Below are positions 1 to 8,044 of a DNA stretch of 64,000 nt, one piece after another (positions within the stretch are counted from its first letter, which is position 1; the number at the start of each line of letters is the position of its first letter). The notes beneath the pieces were generated by a model. It searched no databases. It saw only the letters and a program-made list of their open reading frames with translations, and was not told where the DNA came from. Source of the stretch: Streptomyces qinzhouensis (lineage in GTDB: Bacteria > Actinomycetota > Actinomycetes > Streptomycetales > Streptomycetaceae); assembly GCF_007856155.1 (NCBI RefSeq), contig NZ_CP042266.1, positions 6,200,001 through 6,264,000 on the forward strand, read 5' to 3'. The position numbers were made by a program, and so were the translations under genes.

Positions 1-453
1 GCGGTCGGCGCCCCCACCGGCATCGACTCCAGCGACAAGATGCCCTTCGGTACCCTCTGGGCCTCCGGCGGCGAGCCGTTCATCGTCCCCGCCAAGGCGA
101 AGAACAAGGCGGGCGGCATGGAGCAGCTGCGCATCATGCTCGGCGAGGCCTCCTCCAAGAGCTTCACCCAGTCCGTGAAGTCGCTGAGCGCCTTCAACGG
201 CGGTACCGACGGTATCGAGCTGACCCCGGGCATGAAGTCCGTCGTCGCCGCCCTGGACAAGGCCGGTAAGAACGTCGTCAACCCGCGGATCGGCGACTGG
301 TACACGGTCCTCCTGAAGGAGAAGATCGGTACCGCGGGCCTGGGCGAGATGATGGCGGGCCGGCTCACCCCCGCCGAGGCCATCAAGCGCATCCAGGGCT
401 TCGCCGACGAGACGGCCAAGGACGCCTCCGTCAAGAAGTTCAAGCGCCAGTGA
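1..453 (+). CDS. ngcE: Sugar ABC transporter substrate-binding protein, C-terminal part (NgcE-like)
   Basis: The window opens inside this gene, so only its last 150 codons are seen, reading in frame from base 1 to the TGA at 451-453. The part visible is the C-terminal lobe of a CUT1-type solute-binding lipoprotein, including the motif NPRIGDWYTVLLKEKIG. Two permease genes follow at once and resemble NgcF and NgcG, so the likely ligand is N-acetylglucosamine or chitobiose. The lipobox and ligand-binding N-terminal half lie outside the window. The ligand is inferred from neighbours and overall gene order, not from binding residues. Confidence 0.8.
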   Translation, partial: AVGAPTGIDSSDKMPFGTLWASGGEPFIVPAKAKNKAGGMEQLRIMLGEASSKSFTQSVKSLSAFNGGTDGIELTPGMKSVVAALDKAGKNVVNPRIGDWYTVLLKEKIGTAGLGEMMAGRLTPAEAIKRIQGFADETAKDASVKKFKRQ

Positions 454-458
454 ACCCT

Positions 459-498
459 GCCGGGGCCCCGTCCGGCCGACCGGGAACGGGGCCCCGGC
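459..498 (+). terminator. Intercistronic hairpin between ngcE and ngcF
   Basis: A perfect 13-bp stem (459-471 with 486-498) and a 14-nt loop start 5 nt after the ngcE stop. There is no U-tract. Within an operon such a hairpin commonly stabilises the upstream message or partly terminates, giving more binding protein than permease. That role is inferred. Confidence 0.75.
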
Positions 499-550
499 AC
501 TCCACACGGCACCAGCGGTACTTTCCGCGGGAAGATCGGGGTCGGTAGGA

Positions 551-1480
551 ATGCAGCACGGCAAGTACCGTTTCATCGTGGGGTTCCTGGTGGTACCCCT
601 GGCGCTCTACGCGCTCTTCGTCCTCTGGCCGTTCGTCCAGGCCATCTTCTACTCGTTCACCAACTGGTCCGGTCTGAGCCCCGATTTCCAGATGATCGGC
701 TTCGACAACTACACCAGGATGTTCGAAGACGAGATCTTCTGGAAGGCGCTCCGGCACAGCCTGATCTTCGCGGTGGTCCTGCCGCTGCTGACCATCGGGC
801 TGGCGCTGTTCTTCGCCTTCATGCTCAACGTCGGCGGGCGCGCGCGGAAGGGAGCCGCCGTCACCGGTGTGCGCGGCTCCGGCTTCTACAAGATCGTGTA
901 CTTCTTCCCGCAGGTGCTGTCGATCGCGATCGTGGCCCTGCTGTTCAAGTTCGCGTACAACCCGACGGACGGCGTCCTCAACTCCCTGCTGAGGGCCATC
1001 GGTCTCGACAGCGTCCAGCCCGACTGGCTGGGCGACCCCGATCTCGCGCTGATCTGCGTGATGGTCGTCCTGGTCTGGTCCACCGTCGGCTTCTTCGTGG
1101 TGCTCTTCTCCGCCGGCATGGCCTCCATCCCCAAGGACTTCTACGAGGCCGCGCTGCTGGACGGAGCCAACCGCTTCACCACCTTCTTCCGGATCACCCT
1201 GCCCCTGCTCTGGGACACCGTGCAGTCGGGGTGGATCTACATGGGCATCCTCGCGCTGGGCGCGGAGTCCTTCGCGGTCGTCCACATCATGACCGTCGGC
1301 CCGCGCGGCGGTGGCCCGGACTTCTCGACCATCGTTCTGCCGCTGTACGTGTACCAGAACGCGTTCGGCCCCGGCCAGGCCGCCTACGCGACGACCATCG
1401 GTGTGGCCCTGCTCATCGTCACGCTGCTCTTCGCGACCGTGGTGATGCGACTGGGCCGGCGCGAGCGGCTGGAGTACTGA
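551..1480 (+). CDS. ngcF: Sugar ABC transporter permease (NgcF-like)
   Basis: This 309-residue polytopic membrane protein belongs to the MalF side of the CUT1 permease family. A first membrane helix is at about residues 10-32, and the cytoplasmic EAA loop reads EAALLDGANRFTTFFRITLP at about residues 198-217, the site that docks the ATPase. It lies 97 bp after ngcE and 1 bp before ngcG. No ATPase gene is nearby. Streptomyces CUT1 systems usually borrow the shared ATPase MsiK, which is inferred here. Assignment to N-acetylglucosamine/chitobiose uptake rests on family resemblance and context. Confidence 0.85.
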   Translation: MQHGKYRFIVGFLVVPLALYALFVLWPFVQAIFYSFTNWSGLSPDFQMIGFDNYTRMFEDEIFWKALRHSLIFAVVLPLLTIGLALFFAFMLNVGGRARKGAAVTGVRGSGFYKIVYFFPQVLSIAIVALLFKFAYNPTDGVLNSLLRAIGLDSVQPDWLGDPDLALICVMVVLVWSTVGFFVVLFSAGMASIPKDFYEAALLDGANRFTTFFRITLPLLWDTVQSGWIYMGILALGAESFAVVHIMTVGPRGGGPDFSTIVLPLYVYQNAFGPGQAAYATTIGVALLIVTLLFATVVMRLGRRERLEY

Positions 1481-1481
1481 G

Positions 1482-2426
1482 ATGAAGACGACTGACACCA
1501 TTTCCGAGGGTGTGGCGGGCGACGGCCCCGAGCCGGTACCGGCGCCCATCGCTCCGGAGCGCACGGGTCCGGGCTCCCGGACGGCGCCGGGCAAGAAGGG
1601 CGAGGGGCAGGTCCTCAACGTCTTCTCGCACGGCATGCTGGTCATCTGGGCGATCATGGTCGTGGTGCCGCTGCTCTGGGCGGTGATGAGCTCCTTCAAG
1701 ACCGATAAGACGATCTTCACCGAGCCCTGGTCGCTGCCCGACAAGCTGCACTTCGAGAACTGGTCGCGCGCCTGGACCGAAGCGCATATGAGCGACTACT
1801 TCCTCAACACCGTCCTGGTGGTGGGCGGCTCGCTCGTGGGCACCCTGCTGCTGGGCTCGATGGCGGCGTACGTACTGGCCCGGTTCGAGTTCCCCGGCAA
1901 CCGGTTCATCTACTTCCTCTTCATCGGAGGAATGAGCTTTCCGGTCATCCTGGCGCTGGTACCGCTCTTCTACGTACTCCAGAACATGACCCTGCTGAAC
2001 ACCCTGCACGGGCTGATCCTGGTCTATATCGCCTACTCGCTGCCGTTCACCGTCTTCTTCCTGACGGCCTTCTTCCGGACCCTGCCGACCTCGGTCGCGG
2101 AGGCGGCGTTCGTGGACGGTGCCTCGCACACCCGGACCTTCTTCCAGGTGATGCTGCCGATGGCGAAGCCCGGACTGATCAGTGTGGGCATCTTCAACTT
2201 CCTCGGCCAGTGGAATCAGTATCTGCTGCCGACCGTGCTCAATACGGACCCCGAGAAGAAGGTGCTCTCGCAGGGCCTGGTGCAGCTGGCCGTGAGCCAG
2301 GGGTACAAGGGCGACTACTCCGGCCTGATGGCCGGTCTGGTGATGGCGATGCTGCCGGTACTGGCCGCGTACATCATCTTCCAGCGGCAGGTGGTGGCCG
2401 GACTGACCGCGGGCGCCGTGAAGTAG
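1482..2426 (+). CDS. ngcG: Sugar ABC transporter permease (NgcG-like)
   Basis: This 314-residue protein is the MalG-type partner permease. Its N-terminal 40 residues are hydrophilic and rich in Pro, Glu and Gly, followed by a membrane helix at about residues 48-70. The EAA loop EAAFVDGASHTRTFFQVMLP sits at about residue 206, and the protein ends with the GAVK tail typical of MalG-like permeases. The ATG is one base after the ngcF TGA, so the two are translationally coupled. A strong terminator follows, closing the ngc operon. Confidence 0.85.
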   Translation: MKTTDTISEGVAGDGPEPVPAPIAPERTGPGSRTAPGKKGEGQVLNVFSHGMLVIWAIMVVVPLLWAVMSSFKTDKTIFTEPWSLPDKLHFENWSRAWTEAHMSDYFLNTVLVVGGSLVGTLLLGSMAAYVLARFEFPGNRFIYFLFIGGMSFPVILALVPLFYVLQNMTLLNTLHGLILVYIAYSLPFTVFFLTAFFRTLPTSVAEAAFVDGASHTRTFFQVMLPMAKPGLISVGIFNFLGQWNQYLLPTVLNTDPEKKVLSQGLVQLAVSQGYKGDYSGLMAGLVMAMLPVLAAYIIFQRQVVAGLTAGAVK

Positions 2427-2513
2427 CCCCGGCGGACCACCCCGCCCCGCACCCACTGCCCCGTACCCACTGCCCCGCACCCTCCGCTCGCGCCCCCGGG
2501 CGCGACCCAAACG

Positions 2514-2548
2514 GACGCCCCCCGGCTGATGTCCCGCCGGGGGGCGTC
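2514..2548 (+). terminator. Terminator after ngcG
   Basis: A perfect 12-bp GC-rich stem pairs 2514-2525 with 2537-2548 around an 11-nt loop. It starts 87 nt after the ngcG stop and separates the ngc operon from the ROK regulator. There is no U-tract, as is usual in Streptomyces. Confidence 0.75.
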
Positions 2549-2641
2549 GCCATGCTCGGTCAAGCTCTTGACGCGATCCGCCGGGAAGGGGCAGCTTGGA
2601 GTTCACAAGTTGTACGCAAGAGCGGTAGGAGTGGTGAGTCC

Positions 2642-3826
2642 ATGGAGACGCCGGGTTCGCAGACGTCCCTGCACCGGGCCAATCTGGAGCGGGTGGTGCG
2701 GGCGGTCCGGATGGCCGGCTCGCTGACCCAGGCCGAGATCGCCCGGAGCACCGGACTCTCCGCCGCCACCGTGTCCAATATCGTCCGCGAGCTGAAGGAG
2801 AGCGGAACGGTCGAGGTCACGCCCACCTCGGCGGGCGGCAGACGGGCCCGGTCGATCTCTCTGAGCGGTGACGCGGGCATCGTCGTCGGGGTCGACTTCG
2901 GCCATACCCATCTGCGGGTCGCGATCGCCAATCTCGCCCATGAGGTGCTCGCCGAGGACGCGGAGCCGCTCGATGTCGACTCATCGGCGGGTACGGGCTT
3001 CGACCGGGCCGAGCGGATGGTCCGCCGGCTGATCGCGGCGACCGGCGCCGACCCGGGCAAGGTGCTGGGCGTCGGGCTCGGGGTGCCGGGGCCGATCGAC
3101 GGCGAGTCCGGGATCATCGGCGCGACGTCGATGCTGCCGGGCTGGGTCGGCTCCCACCCCGGAAAGGAGATGTCGGAACGGCTCGGCGTCCCGGTCCATG
3201 TGGACAACGACGCCAATCTGGGGGCGCTGGGGGAACTGGTCTGGGGGGCCGCCCGGGGCGTCGCGGATCTGGCGTATCTCAAGGTCGCGGGCGGCGTCGG
3301 GGCCGGTCTGGTGATGGGCGGGCGGATCTACCGCGGCCCGGGGGGCACGGCGGGCGAGGTCGGCCATCTCACCCTCGACGAGTCGGGACCGGTCTGCCGC
3401 TGCGGCAACCGCGGCTGTCTGGAGACCTTCGCGGCCGTACCGTACGTGCTGCCGCTGCTGACCCCCGCGCACGGGCCGGGGCTGACCATGGAGCGGGTGG
3501 TCGCGCTGGCCCGCGAGGGCGATCCCGGCTGCCGCCGGGTGATCGCGGACACCGGCCGGCATGTGGCGGTGGGGGTGGGCGCGCTGTGCAATCTGCTCAA
3601 TCCGCGGGTGGTCGTGGTCGGCGGGGAGATCGCCGAAGCCGGTGAACTGCTGCTGGCGCCGCTGCGCGCCGCGCTGACCCGGTACGCGATCCCGACCGCC
3701 GCCCGACGGCTCACGGTGGTCAAGGGCGCGCTCGGCGCCCGGGCCGAAGTCCTGGGCGCGATCGCCCTGGTGCTCAGTGAGATGGGCGAACCGGCACTGC
3801 CGGCCAGAAACGCCCCGGCCCCGTGA
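2642..3826 (+). CDS. rok7B7: ROK-family transcriptional regulator (Rok7B7-like)
   Basis: This 394-residue DNA-binding regulator senses sugars or their phosphates. An N-terminal winged helix-turn-helix (about residues 16-60, LTQAEIARSTGLSAATVSN) precedes a ROK domain. The ROK domain has a nucleotide-fold motif GVDFGHTHLRVAI, a sugar-binding HVDNDAN motif and the zinc-binding CRCGNRGCLE signature. The reading frame is open far upstream, but the ATG at 2642 has AGGAG at 2627-2631 and gives the usual family length. It sits between ngcEFG and xylFGH, the position of rok7B7, a known regulator of xylose uptake and carbon repression in S. coelicolor. Orthology is inferred from position and domain content. 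Confidence 0.82.
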   Translation: METPGSQTSLHRANLERVVRAVRMAGSLTQAEIARSTGLSAATVSNIVRELKESGTVEVTPTSAGGRRARSISLSGDAGIVVGVDFGHTHLRVAIANLAHEVLAEDAEPLDVDSSAGTGFDRAERMVRRLIAATGADPGKVLGVGLGVPGPIDGESGIIGATSMLPGWVGSHPGKEMSERLGVPVHVDNDANLGALGELVWGAARGVADLAYLKVAGGVGAGLVMGGRIYRGPGGTAGEVGHLTLDESGPVCRCGNRGCLETFAAVPYVLPLLTPAHGPGLTMERVVALAREGDPGCRRVIADTGRHVAVGVGALCNLLNPRVVVVGGEIAEAGELLLAPLRAALTRYAIPTAARRLTVVKGALGARAEVLGAIALVLSEMGEPALPARNAPAP

Positions 3827-3860
3827 ACCGGACCTGTGAACCGGACCTGTGAATCGGGCG
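3823..3860 (+). repeat. 13-bp tandem repeat at the 3' end of the ROK gene
   Basis: The unit GTGAACCGGACCT occurs at 3823-3835 and 3836-3848, with a partial third copy from 3849. The first copy overlaps the stop codon. GTGAA/GTGAT half-motifs recur at 3887 and 3900, leading up to the palindrome at 3913. Confidence 0.7.
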
Positions 3861-3912
3861 GGTGCACCGGCCCTGTGCACCGGGCGGTGATTCGTCCTGG
3901 TGAATCCCCCTT

Positions 3913-3927
3913 GTGAAGCGTCTTCAC
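3913..3927 (+). promoter_or_regulatory. Candidate operator GTGAAG-CGT-CTTCAC upstream of xylF
   Basis: This perfect 6-bp inverted repeat with a 3-bp spacer lies 142 bp before the xylF start. An extra CTTCAC half-site is at 3941-3946, and a GTTCAC half-site lies at 2601-2606 just upstream of the ROK gene. The neighbouring ROK regulator is the natural candidate ligand. Binding is inferred from symmetry and position only. Confidence 0.5.
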
Positions 3928-4068
3928 CGAGAGAATGCGCCTTCACTTAGAGAACGCATGGCACCGTTGTCATCTCGTTAAGAATTTACTCCTTGACGCT
4001 GACTGTGGGGCGGAGTTGACTGCCTGCCACCTCGGCCGCACCGGCGCGGCCTCGTCAGGGAGGTATGG

Positions 4069-5184
4069 ATGAACGCATATCTGCGTCGTGCCGCGGTCGC
4101 CGCCACCGCCGTCGCGACCGTGGTGGGCCTCGCCGCCTGCGGCAGCGCGAAGGAGGCCGGAGACAAGGGCAAGGAGACGAAGAAGTCCGCCGGGGGCGAC
4201 TCCGTCACCGTCGGCCTGCTGCTCCCGGAGAACCAGACCGCCCGCTACGAGAAGTTCGACAAGCCGCTCATCGAGAAGCGGATCGGCGAGCTGACGAACG
4301 GCAAGGGCAAGGTCGTCTACGCCAACGCCAAGCAGGACGCGAGCCTCCAGACCCAGCAGGTCGACACGATGATCACCAACAAGGTCGACGTCCTGGTGCT
4401 CGACGCGGTGGACGCCAAGGCGATCGCCGGCGCGGTGAAGAAGGCCAAGGGAGCGGGCATACCGGTCGTGGCCTACGACCGGCTGGCCGAAGGGCCGATC
4501 GACGCCTACACCTCCTTCGACAACGAGGAGGTGGGCCGGGTCCAGGGCGAGGCCCTGCTCGCCGCCCTCGGCGACAAGGCGAAGTCCGGCCGGATCGTGA
4601 TGATGAACGGATCGGTCACCGACCCCAACGCCGCCCTGTACAAGAAGGGGTCGCACGCCGTCCTCGACGGCAAGGTGAACATCGGCAAGGAGTTCGACAC
4701 CAAGGAGTGGAAGCCGGAGAACGCCAACTCCAATATGGAGAGTGCGATCACCGCCCTGGGCAAGGACGAGATCATCGGCGTCTACTCCGCCAACGACGGC
4801 ATGGCGGGCGGCATCATCACCGCCCTCAAGGCCGCCGGGGTCACCAAGCTGCCGCCGGTCACCGGACAGGACGCCGAACTCGCCGCCGTCCAGCGCATCG
4901 TCGCCGGTGAGCAGTACCAGAGCGTCTACAAGCCCTACGCCGGAGAGGCGAACGCCGCCGCCGAGATGGCCGTCGCCCTCGCCCGCGGCGAGAAGCTCGG
5001 CGCCATCGCCAAGGACTCCGTGGACAGCCCCACCACCCAGGGCGTCCCCTCCGTGCTCGTCGAGGTCATCTCCCTGACCAGGACGAACATCAAGGAGACC
5101 GTTCTCAAGGACGGTATCTACACCCTCGACGAGATCTGCACCGACAAATACCGGGCCGCCTGCGGCGCACTCGGGCTGAAGTAG
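4069..5184 (+). CDS. xylF: Xylose-type ABC transporter substrate-binding lipoprotein
   Basis: This 371-residue periplasmic-binding-protein-like lipoprotein is of the CUT2 (XylF/RbsB) class. A signal peptide ends in the lipobox LAAC with the lipidated Cys at residue 24. The mature domain has the type I fold with repeated sugar-contact segments such as VVAYDRLA and ANDGMAGG. A GGGAGG ribosome site precedes the ATG. It heads xylFGH and follows the ROK regulator, so D-xylose is the likely ligand. It most resembles XylF, but related pentoses cannot be excluded from sequence alone. Confidence 0.85.
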   Translation: MNAYLRRAAVAATAVATVVGLAACGSAKEAGDKGKETKKSAGGDSVTVGLLLPENQTARYEKFDKPLIEKRIGELTNGKGKVVYANAKQDASLQTQQVDTMITNKVDVLVLDAVDAKAIAGAVKKAKGAGIPVVAYDRLAEGPIDAYTSFDNEEVGRVQGEALLAALGDKAKSGRIVMMNGSVTDPNAALYKKGSHAVLDGKVNIGKEFDTKEWKPENANSNMESAITALGKDEIIGVYSANDGMAGGIITALKAAGVTKLPPVTGQDAELAAVQRIVAGEQYQSVYKPYAGEANAAAEMAVALARGEKLGAIAKDSVDSPTTQGVPSVLVEVISLTRTNIKETVLKDGIYTLDEICTDKYRAACGALGLK

Positions 5185-5187
5185 TCC

Positions 5188-5222
5188 CGGCGGCCGGGCC
5201 CCGGTCCGGGTCCCGGCCGCCG
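5188..5222 (+). terminator. Intercistronic hairpin between xylF and xylG
   Basis: An 11-bp perfect stem pairs 5188-5198 with 5212-5222, starting 4 nt after the xylF stop. It mirrors the hairpin after ngcE. It may lower expression of xylGH relative to the binding protein. Confidence 0.7.
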
Positions 5223-5319
5223 CGAACCCCCGTCCCGCCCGGCCGCCGCCACTCCCGCCGGCGGCGGGCCCGGACGTACCCCCACCCCCGCCGGTCAGGC
5301 GGCGAAGGAGTTGGTCGAC

Positions 5320-6099
5320 GTGTCCGCTGCGCCCGTGCTGGCGTTGCGAGGGGTCTCGAAGCGTTTCGGCGCCGTCCAGGCGCTGACCGAGGTGGATCTG
5401 GAGGTCCACGCCGGCGAGGTGATCGCCCTCGTCGGCGACAACGGCGCCGGGAAGTCCACCCTCATCAAGACGATCGCCGGGGTCCACGCCGTCGACGAGG
5501 GAACCGTGGAGTGGGACGGCGGTCCCGTCCGGATCGACAGACCGCACGACGCCCAACGGCTGGGCATCGCCACCGTCTACCAGGATCTGGCGCTCTGCGA
5601 CAACCTCGACGTCGTCGGAAACCTCTACCTCGGCCGTGAGCTGAGGCGCGGCGGCTTCCTCGACGAGATCGAGATGGAGCGCCGCTCCCACGGGCTGCTC
5701 ACCGATCTCGCCATCCGGATTCCCAGCGTCCGGATCCCGATCGCCTCGCTCTCCGGAGGCCAGCGCCAGACCGTGGCGATCGCCCGCTCCCTGCTCGGTT
5801 CGCCCCGGCTGGTGATCCTCGACGAGCCGACCGCCGCACTCGGCGTGGAGCAGACGGCCCAGGTGCTCGATCTGGTGGAGAAGCTGCGCGAACGCGGCCT
5901 CGCGATCATCCTCATCAGCCACAACATGGCCGATGTGAAGGCCGTCGCGGACCGGGTCGCGGTACTGCGGCTGGGCCGCAACAACGGGGTGTTCGAGGTC
6001 GCGACCACCTCCCAGGAAGACATCGTCGCGGCGATCACGGGCGCGACGGACAACGCGGTCACCCGGCGGGCGGCGCGCAGTGAGGAGCCGGTCCGATGA
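5320..6099 (+). CDS. xylG: Xylose-type ABC transporter ATP-binding protein
   Basis: This single-domain ABC ATPase of 259 residues energises sugar import with XylH. Visible motifs are Walker A GDNGAGKST, signature LSGGQRQ, Walker B LVILDEP and the H-loop SHN. The GTG at 5320 is preferred over the in-frame TTG at 5311 because AAGGAG at 5305-5310 lies nine bases upstream of it. Most CUT2 ATPases have two fused ABC domains of about 500 residues, whereas this one has one, so it probably works as a homodimer. Its stop overlaps the xylH start by 4 bp. Confidence 0.87.
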   Translation: MSAAPVLALRGVSKRFGAVQALTEVDLEVHAGEVIALVGDNGAGKSTLIKTIAGVHAVDEGTVEWDGGPVRIDRPHDAQRLGIATVYQDLALCDNLDVVGNLYLGRELRRGGFLDEIEMERRSHGLLTDLAIRIPSVRIPIASLSGGQRQTVAIARSLLGSPRLVILDEPTAALGVEQTAQVLDLVEKLRERGLAIILISHNMADVKAVADRVAVLRLGRNNGVFEVATTSQEDIVAAITGATDNAVTRRAARSEEPVR

Positions 6100-7445
6100 G
6101 CGCCGAACAGACGTCCCCGTCCCGGAAGACCTCGCCGGCGAAGCCGGGACCCGCGCCGGGGACGGCGGGCCCCTCCCTGGAGAAGAAGCCCGCCGTCGGG
6201 GCCCCGGCCCCGGCCCCCGACGCGATCACCGCGGTCGACCCCCGGCTGCTCGTCCGTGAGCAGGGATTCGCCGGGTACGCGGCCGAGTTCGGCCGCCGGA
6301 TGCGCTCCGGCGAGCTCGGCTCCGTACCGGTCATCGTCGGGCTGATCGTCATCTGGACCACCTTCCAGTCCCTCAACTCGGCGTTCCTCTCGGCGCAGAA
6401 CATCTCCAATATCTCCGTCGACATCGCGGGCACCGGACTGATCGCCGTCGGCGTGGTCTTCGTGCTGCTCCTCGGCGAGATCGACCTCTCCGTCGGCTCG
6501 GTCAGCGGTCTCGCGGGCGCGTCCTTCGGCGTGCTCAACATCACCCACGGGGTCCCCGAGTGGCTCGCGCTGATCCTGGCCGTCCTGTCCGGTACCGCGG
6601 CCGGTCTGGTGCACGGCTTCTTCTTCGCCCGGATCGGGGTGCCCGCCTTCGTCGTCACCATGGCCGGGCTGCTGGCGTGGAACGGTCTGATGCTCCAGAT
6701 CCTCGGCGCCAACGGCACCATCAACCTCGACGACTCCGGACTGGTCGCCCAGCTCACCACGTACTACTTCTCCGATGTGGCCGCCGCCTACGGTCTGGCG
6801 AGCGCCGTCGTCGCCGGGTACTTCCTCGCCGCCTTCCTCGGAGCGCGCCGCCGGGACGCCGCGGGGGTGCCGTCGCGCCCCCTGAGCGAGCTGGTGCTCC
6901 GTACCGCGCTGCTCGCGGCGGTCTGCTTCCCGGTGGCGTATCTGCTCAACCAGTACAAGGGACTGCCACTGGCCCTGGTGATCTTCGTGACGGTGGTGGC
7001 CGGTACGGACGTCGTGCTGCGGCGGACCGCGTTCGGCCGCCGGGTCTTCGCCCTCGGCGGCAGTATCGAGGCCTCCCGGCGCGCCGGGATCGATGTGGCG
7101 GCCGTCCGGATCGCGGTCTTCGCCATCGCCGGCACGCTGGCCGCCATGGGCGGTCTTATGCTCGCCTCGAAGATCAACGCCGCGAACCAGGGCGCGGGCT
7201 CCGGCGATCTGCTGATGAGCTCCATCGCGGCCGCGGTGATCGGCGGTACGAGCCTGTTCGGCGGGCGCGGGCGGACCTGGTCGGCCCTGCTGGGGGTGCT
7301 GGTGATCGTCTCCATCCAGAAGGGCCTCCAGCTGGAGAGCATCGCCGAGCCCGTCAAGTACATGATCACGGGTGGGGTGCTGCTGGCCGCCGTGGTGATC
7401 GACTCGGTCTCGCGCCGTACCCAGAAGGCCGCGGGCAGAGCCTGA
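6096..7445 (+). CDS. xylH: Xylose-type ABC transporter permease
   Basis: This 449-residue integral membrane protein of the RbsC/XylH family forms the pore of the CUT2 importer. A Pro/Ala/Gly-rich N-terminal extension of about 70 residues precedes the first helix (about residues 73-95). Family motifs GEIDLSVGSVSGLAG and SIAAAVIGGTSLFGGRG are present. The ATG overlaps the xylG stop (ATGA), so the genes are coupled. It ends the xylFGH operon. Confidence 0.88.
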   Translation: MSAEQTSPSRKTSPAKPGPAPGTAGPSLEKKPAVGAPAPAPDAITAVDPRLLVREQGFAGYAAEFGRRMRSGELGSVPVIVGLIVIWTTFQSLNSAFLSAQNISNISVDIAGTGLIAVGVVFVLLLGEIDLSVGSVSGLAGASFGVLNITHGVPEWLALILAVLSGTAAGLVHGFFFARIGVPAFVVTMAGLLAWNGLMLQILGANGTINLDDSGLVAQLTTYYFSDVAAAYGLASAVVAGYFLAAFLGARRRDAAGVPSRPLSELVLRTALLAAVCFPVAYLLNQYKGLPLALVIFVTVVAGTDVVLRRTAFGRRVFALGGSIEASRRAGIDVAAVRIAVFAIAGTLAAMGGLMLASKINAANQGAGSGDLLMSSIAAAVIGGTSLFGGRGRTWSALLGVLVIVSIQKGLQLESIAEPVKYMITGGVLLAAVVIDSVSRRTQKAAGRA

Positions 7446-7465
7446 CGCCTCCGGCGGTTCCCGGG

Positions 7466-7498
7466 CGCCGCCCGGCGCGCCCCGGCGCCCGGGCGGCG
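7466..7498 (+). terminator. Terminator after xylH
   Basis: A 10-bp GC stem (7466-7475 with 7489-7498) and 13-nt loop lie 20 nt after the xylH stop. Confidence 0.55.
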
Positions 7499-7521
7499 GG
7501 GCGCCGAGGGGTGCCCCGAGC

Positions 7522-7799
7522 GTACGGGCGGCACCGGGGCCCGGTACGTGGTGGCAAGGATTGCCCTGTGCGGCCGGAGGGCCGAGGCGGGTCACAGGCG
7601 TACGGCTGCCGGGGGGCGCCCGGCGGGTGGTGAGGACCGCTCTGTACGGGAGCGTCGGCTCCTCCCGGCCGGAGGCCCCGCGGTGCGGTCCCGGGTGTTC
7701 GGCCGGAACCGGTACCGGGTGCCCGGGCGTGTCATAGGTGTACGAGCGGCACCGGGGCCCGGTGGACGGCGCCGCCCGCTCCGCCGGGCCCCGGTGCCG
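7522..7799. repeat. Repeated GGCACCGGGGCCCGG motifs and a 16-bp hairpin in the xylH-dxs gap
   Basis: The 599-bp gap 7446-8044 holds no credible gene. A 24-bp motif at 7522-7545 recurs at 7740-7763 with one mismatch. The core of the second copy pairs perfectly (7747-7762) with an inverted copy at 7784-7799 around a 21-nt loop. This gives two direct copies and one inverted copy. Function unknown; the last hairpin may act in the dxs leader or as a terminator. Confidence 0.6.
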
Positions 7800-7954
7800 T
7801 ACCCCGTGCACCACCCCCGCCGCGCCCGGACGAGGTGAGACCTCGGTCACATCCGACGCCGAACGGCCCGGTGGCGCCGTTCACCCGATGGGGGCGTTCA
7901 GTTGTTCGCGAGGTGACGGCCCGCCCCTTCGGTCGCGCCGCAGAGCCCAAACAC

Positions 7955-7960
7955 TAGACT
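7955..7960 (+). promoter_or_regulatory. Possible -10 element for dxs
   Basis: TAGACT at 7955-7960 lies 85 bp before the dxs start in the gene-proximal part of the gap. No convincing -35 is visible at normal spacing, so this is tentative. Confidence 0.25.
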
Positions 7961-8044
7961 CGGTCAGATCACCATGTACGACGTCGACGACTCGACCAGC
8001 AAGACACGGCCTAGACGCCCAGCTCAACACGCAAGGAGGCACGG

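Noticed and set aside
440..1744. Long minus-strand open frame opposite ngcF
   Set aside because: Antisense shadow of a high-GC gene: composition is Arg/Gly/Glu-rich without domains, and ngcF on the other strand has full family motifs.
2210..2641. N-terminal extension of the ROK regulator
   Set aside because: The open frame overlaps ngcG and the terminator; ATG 2642 has the ribosome site and gives the family length.
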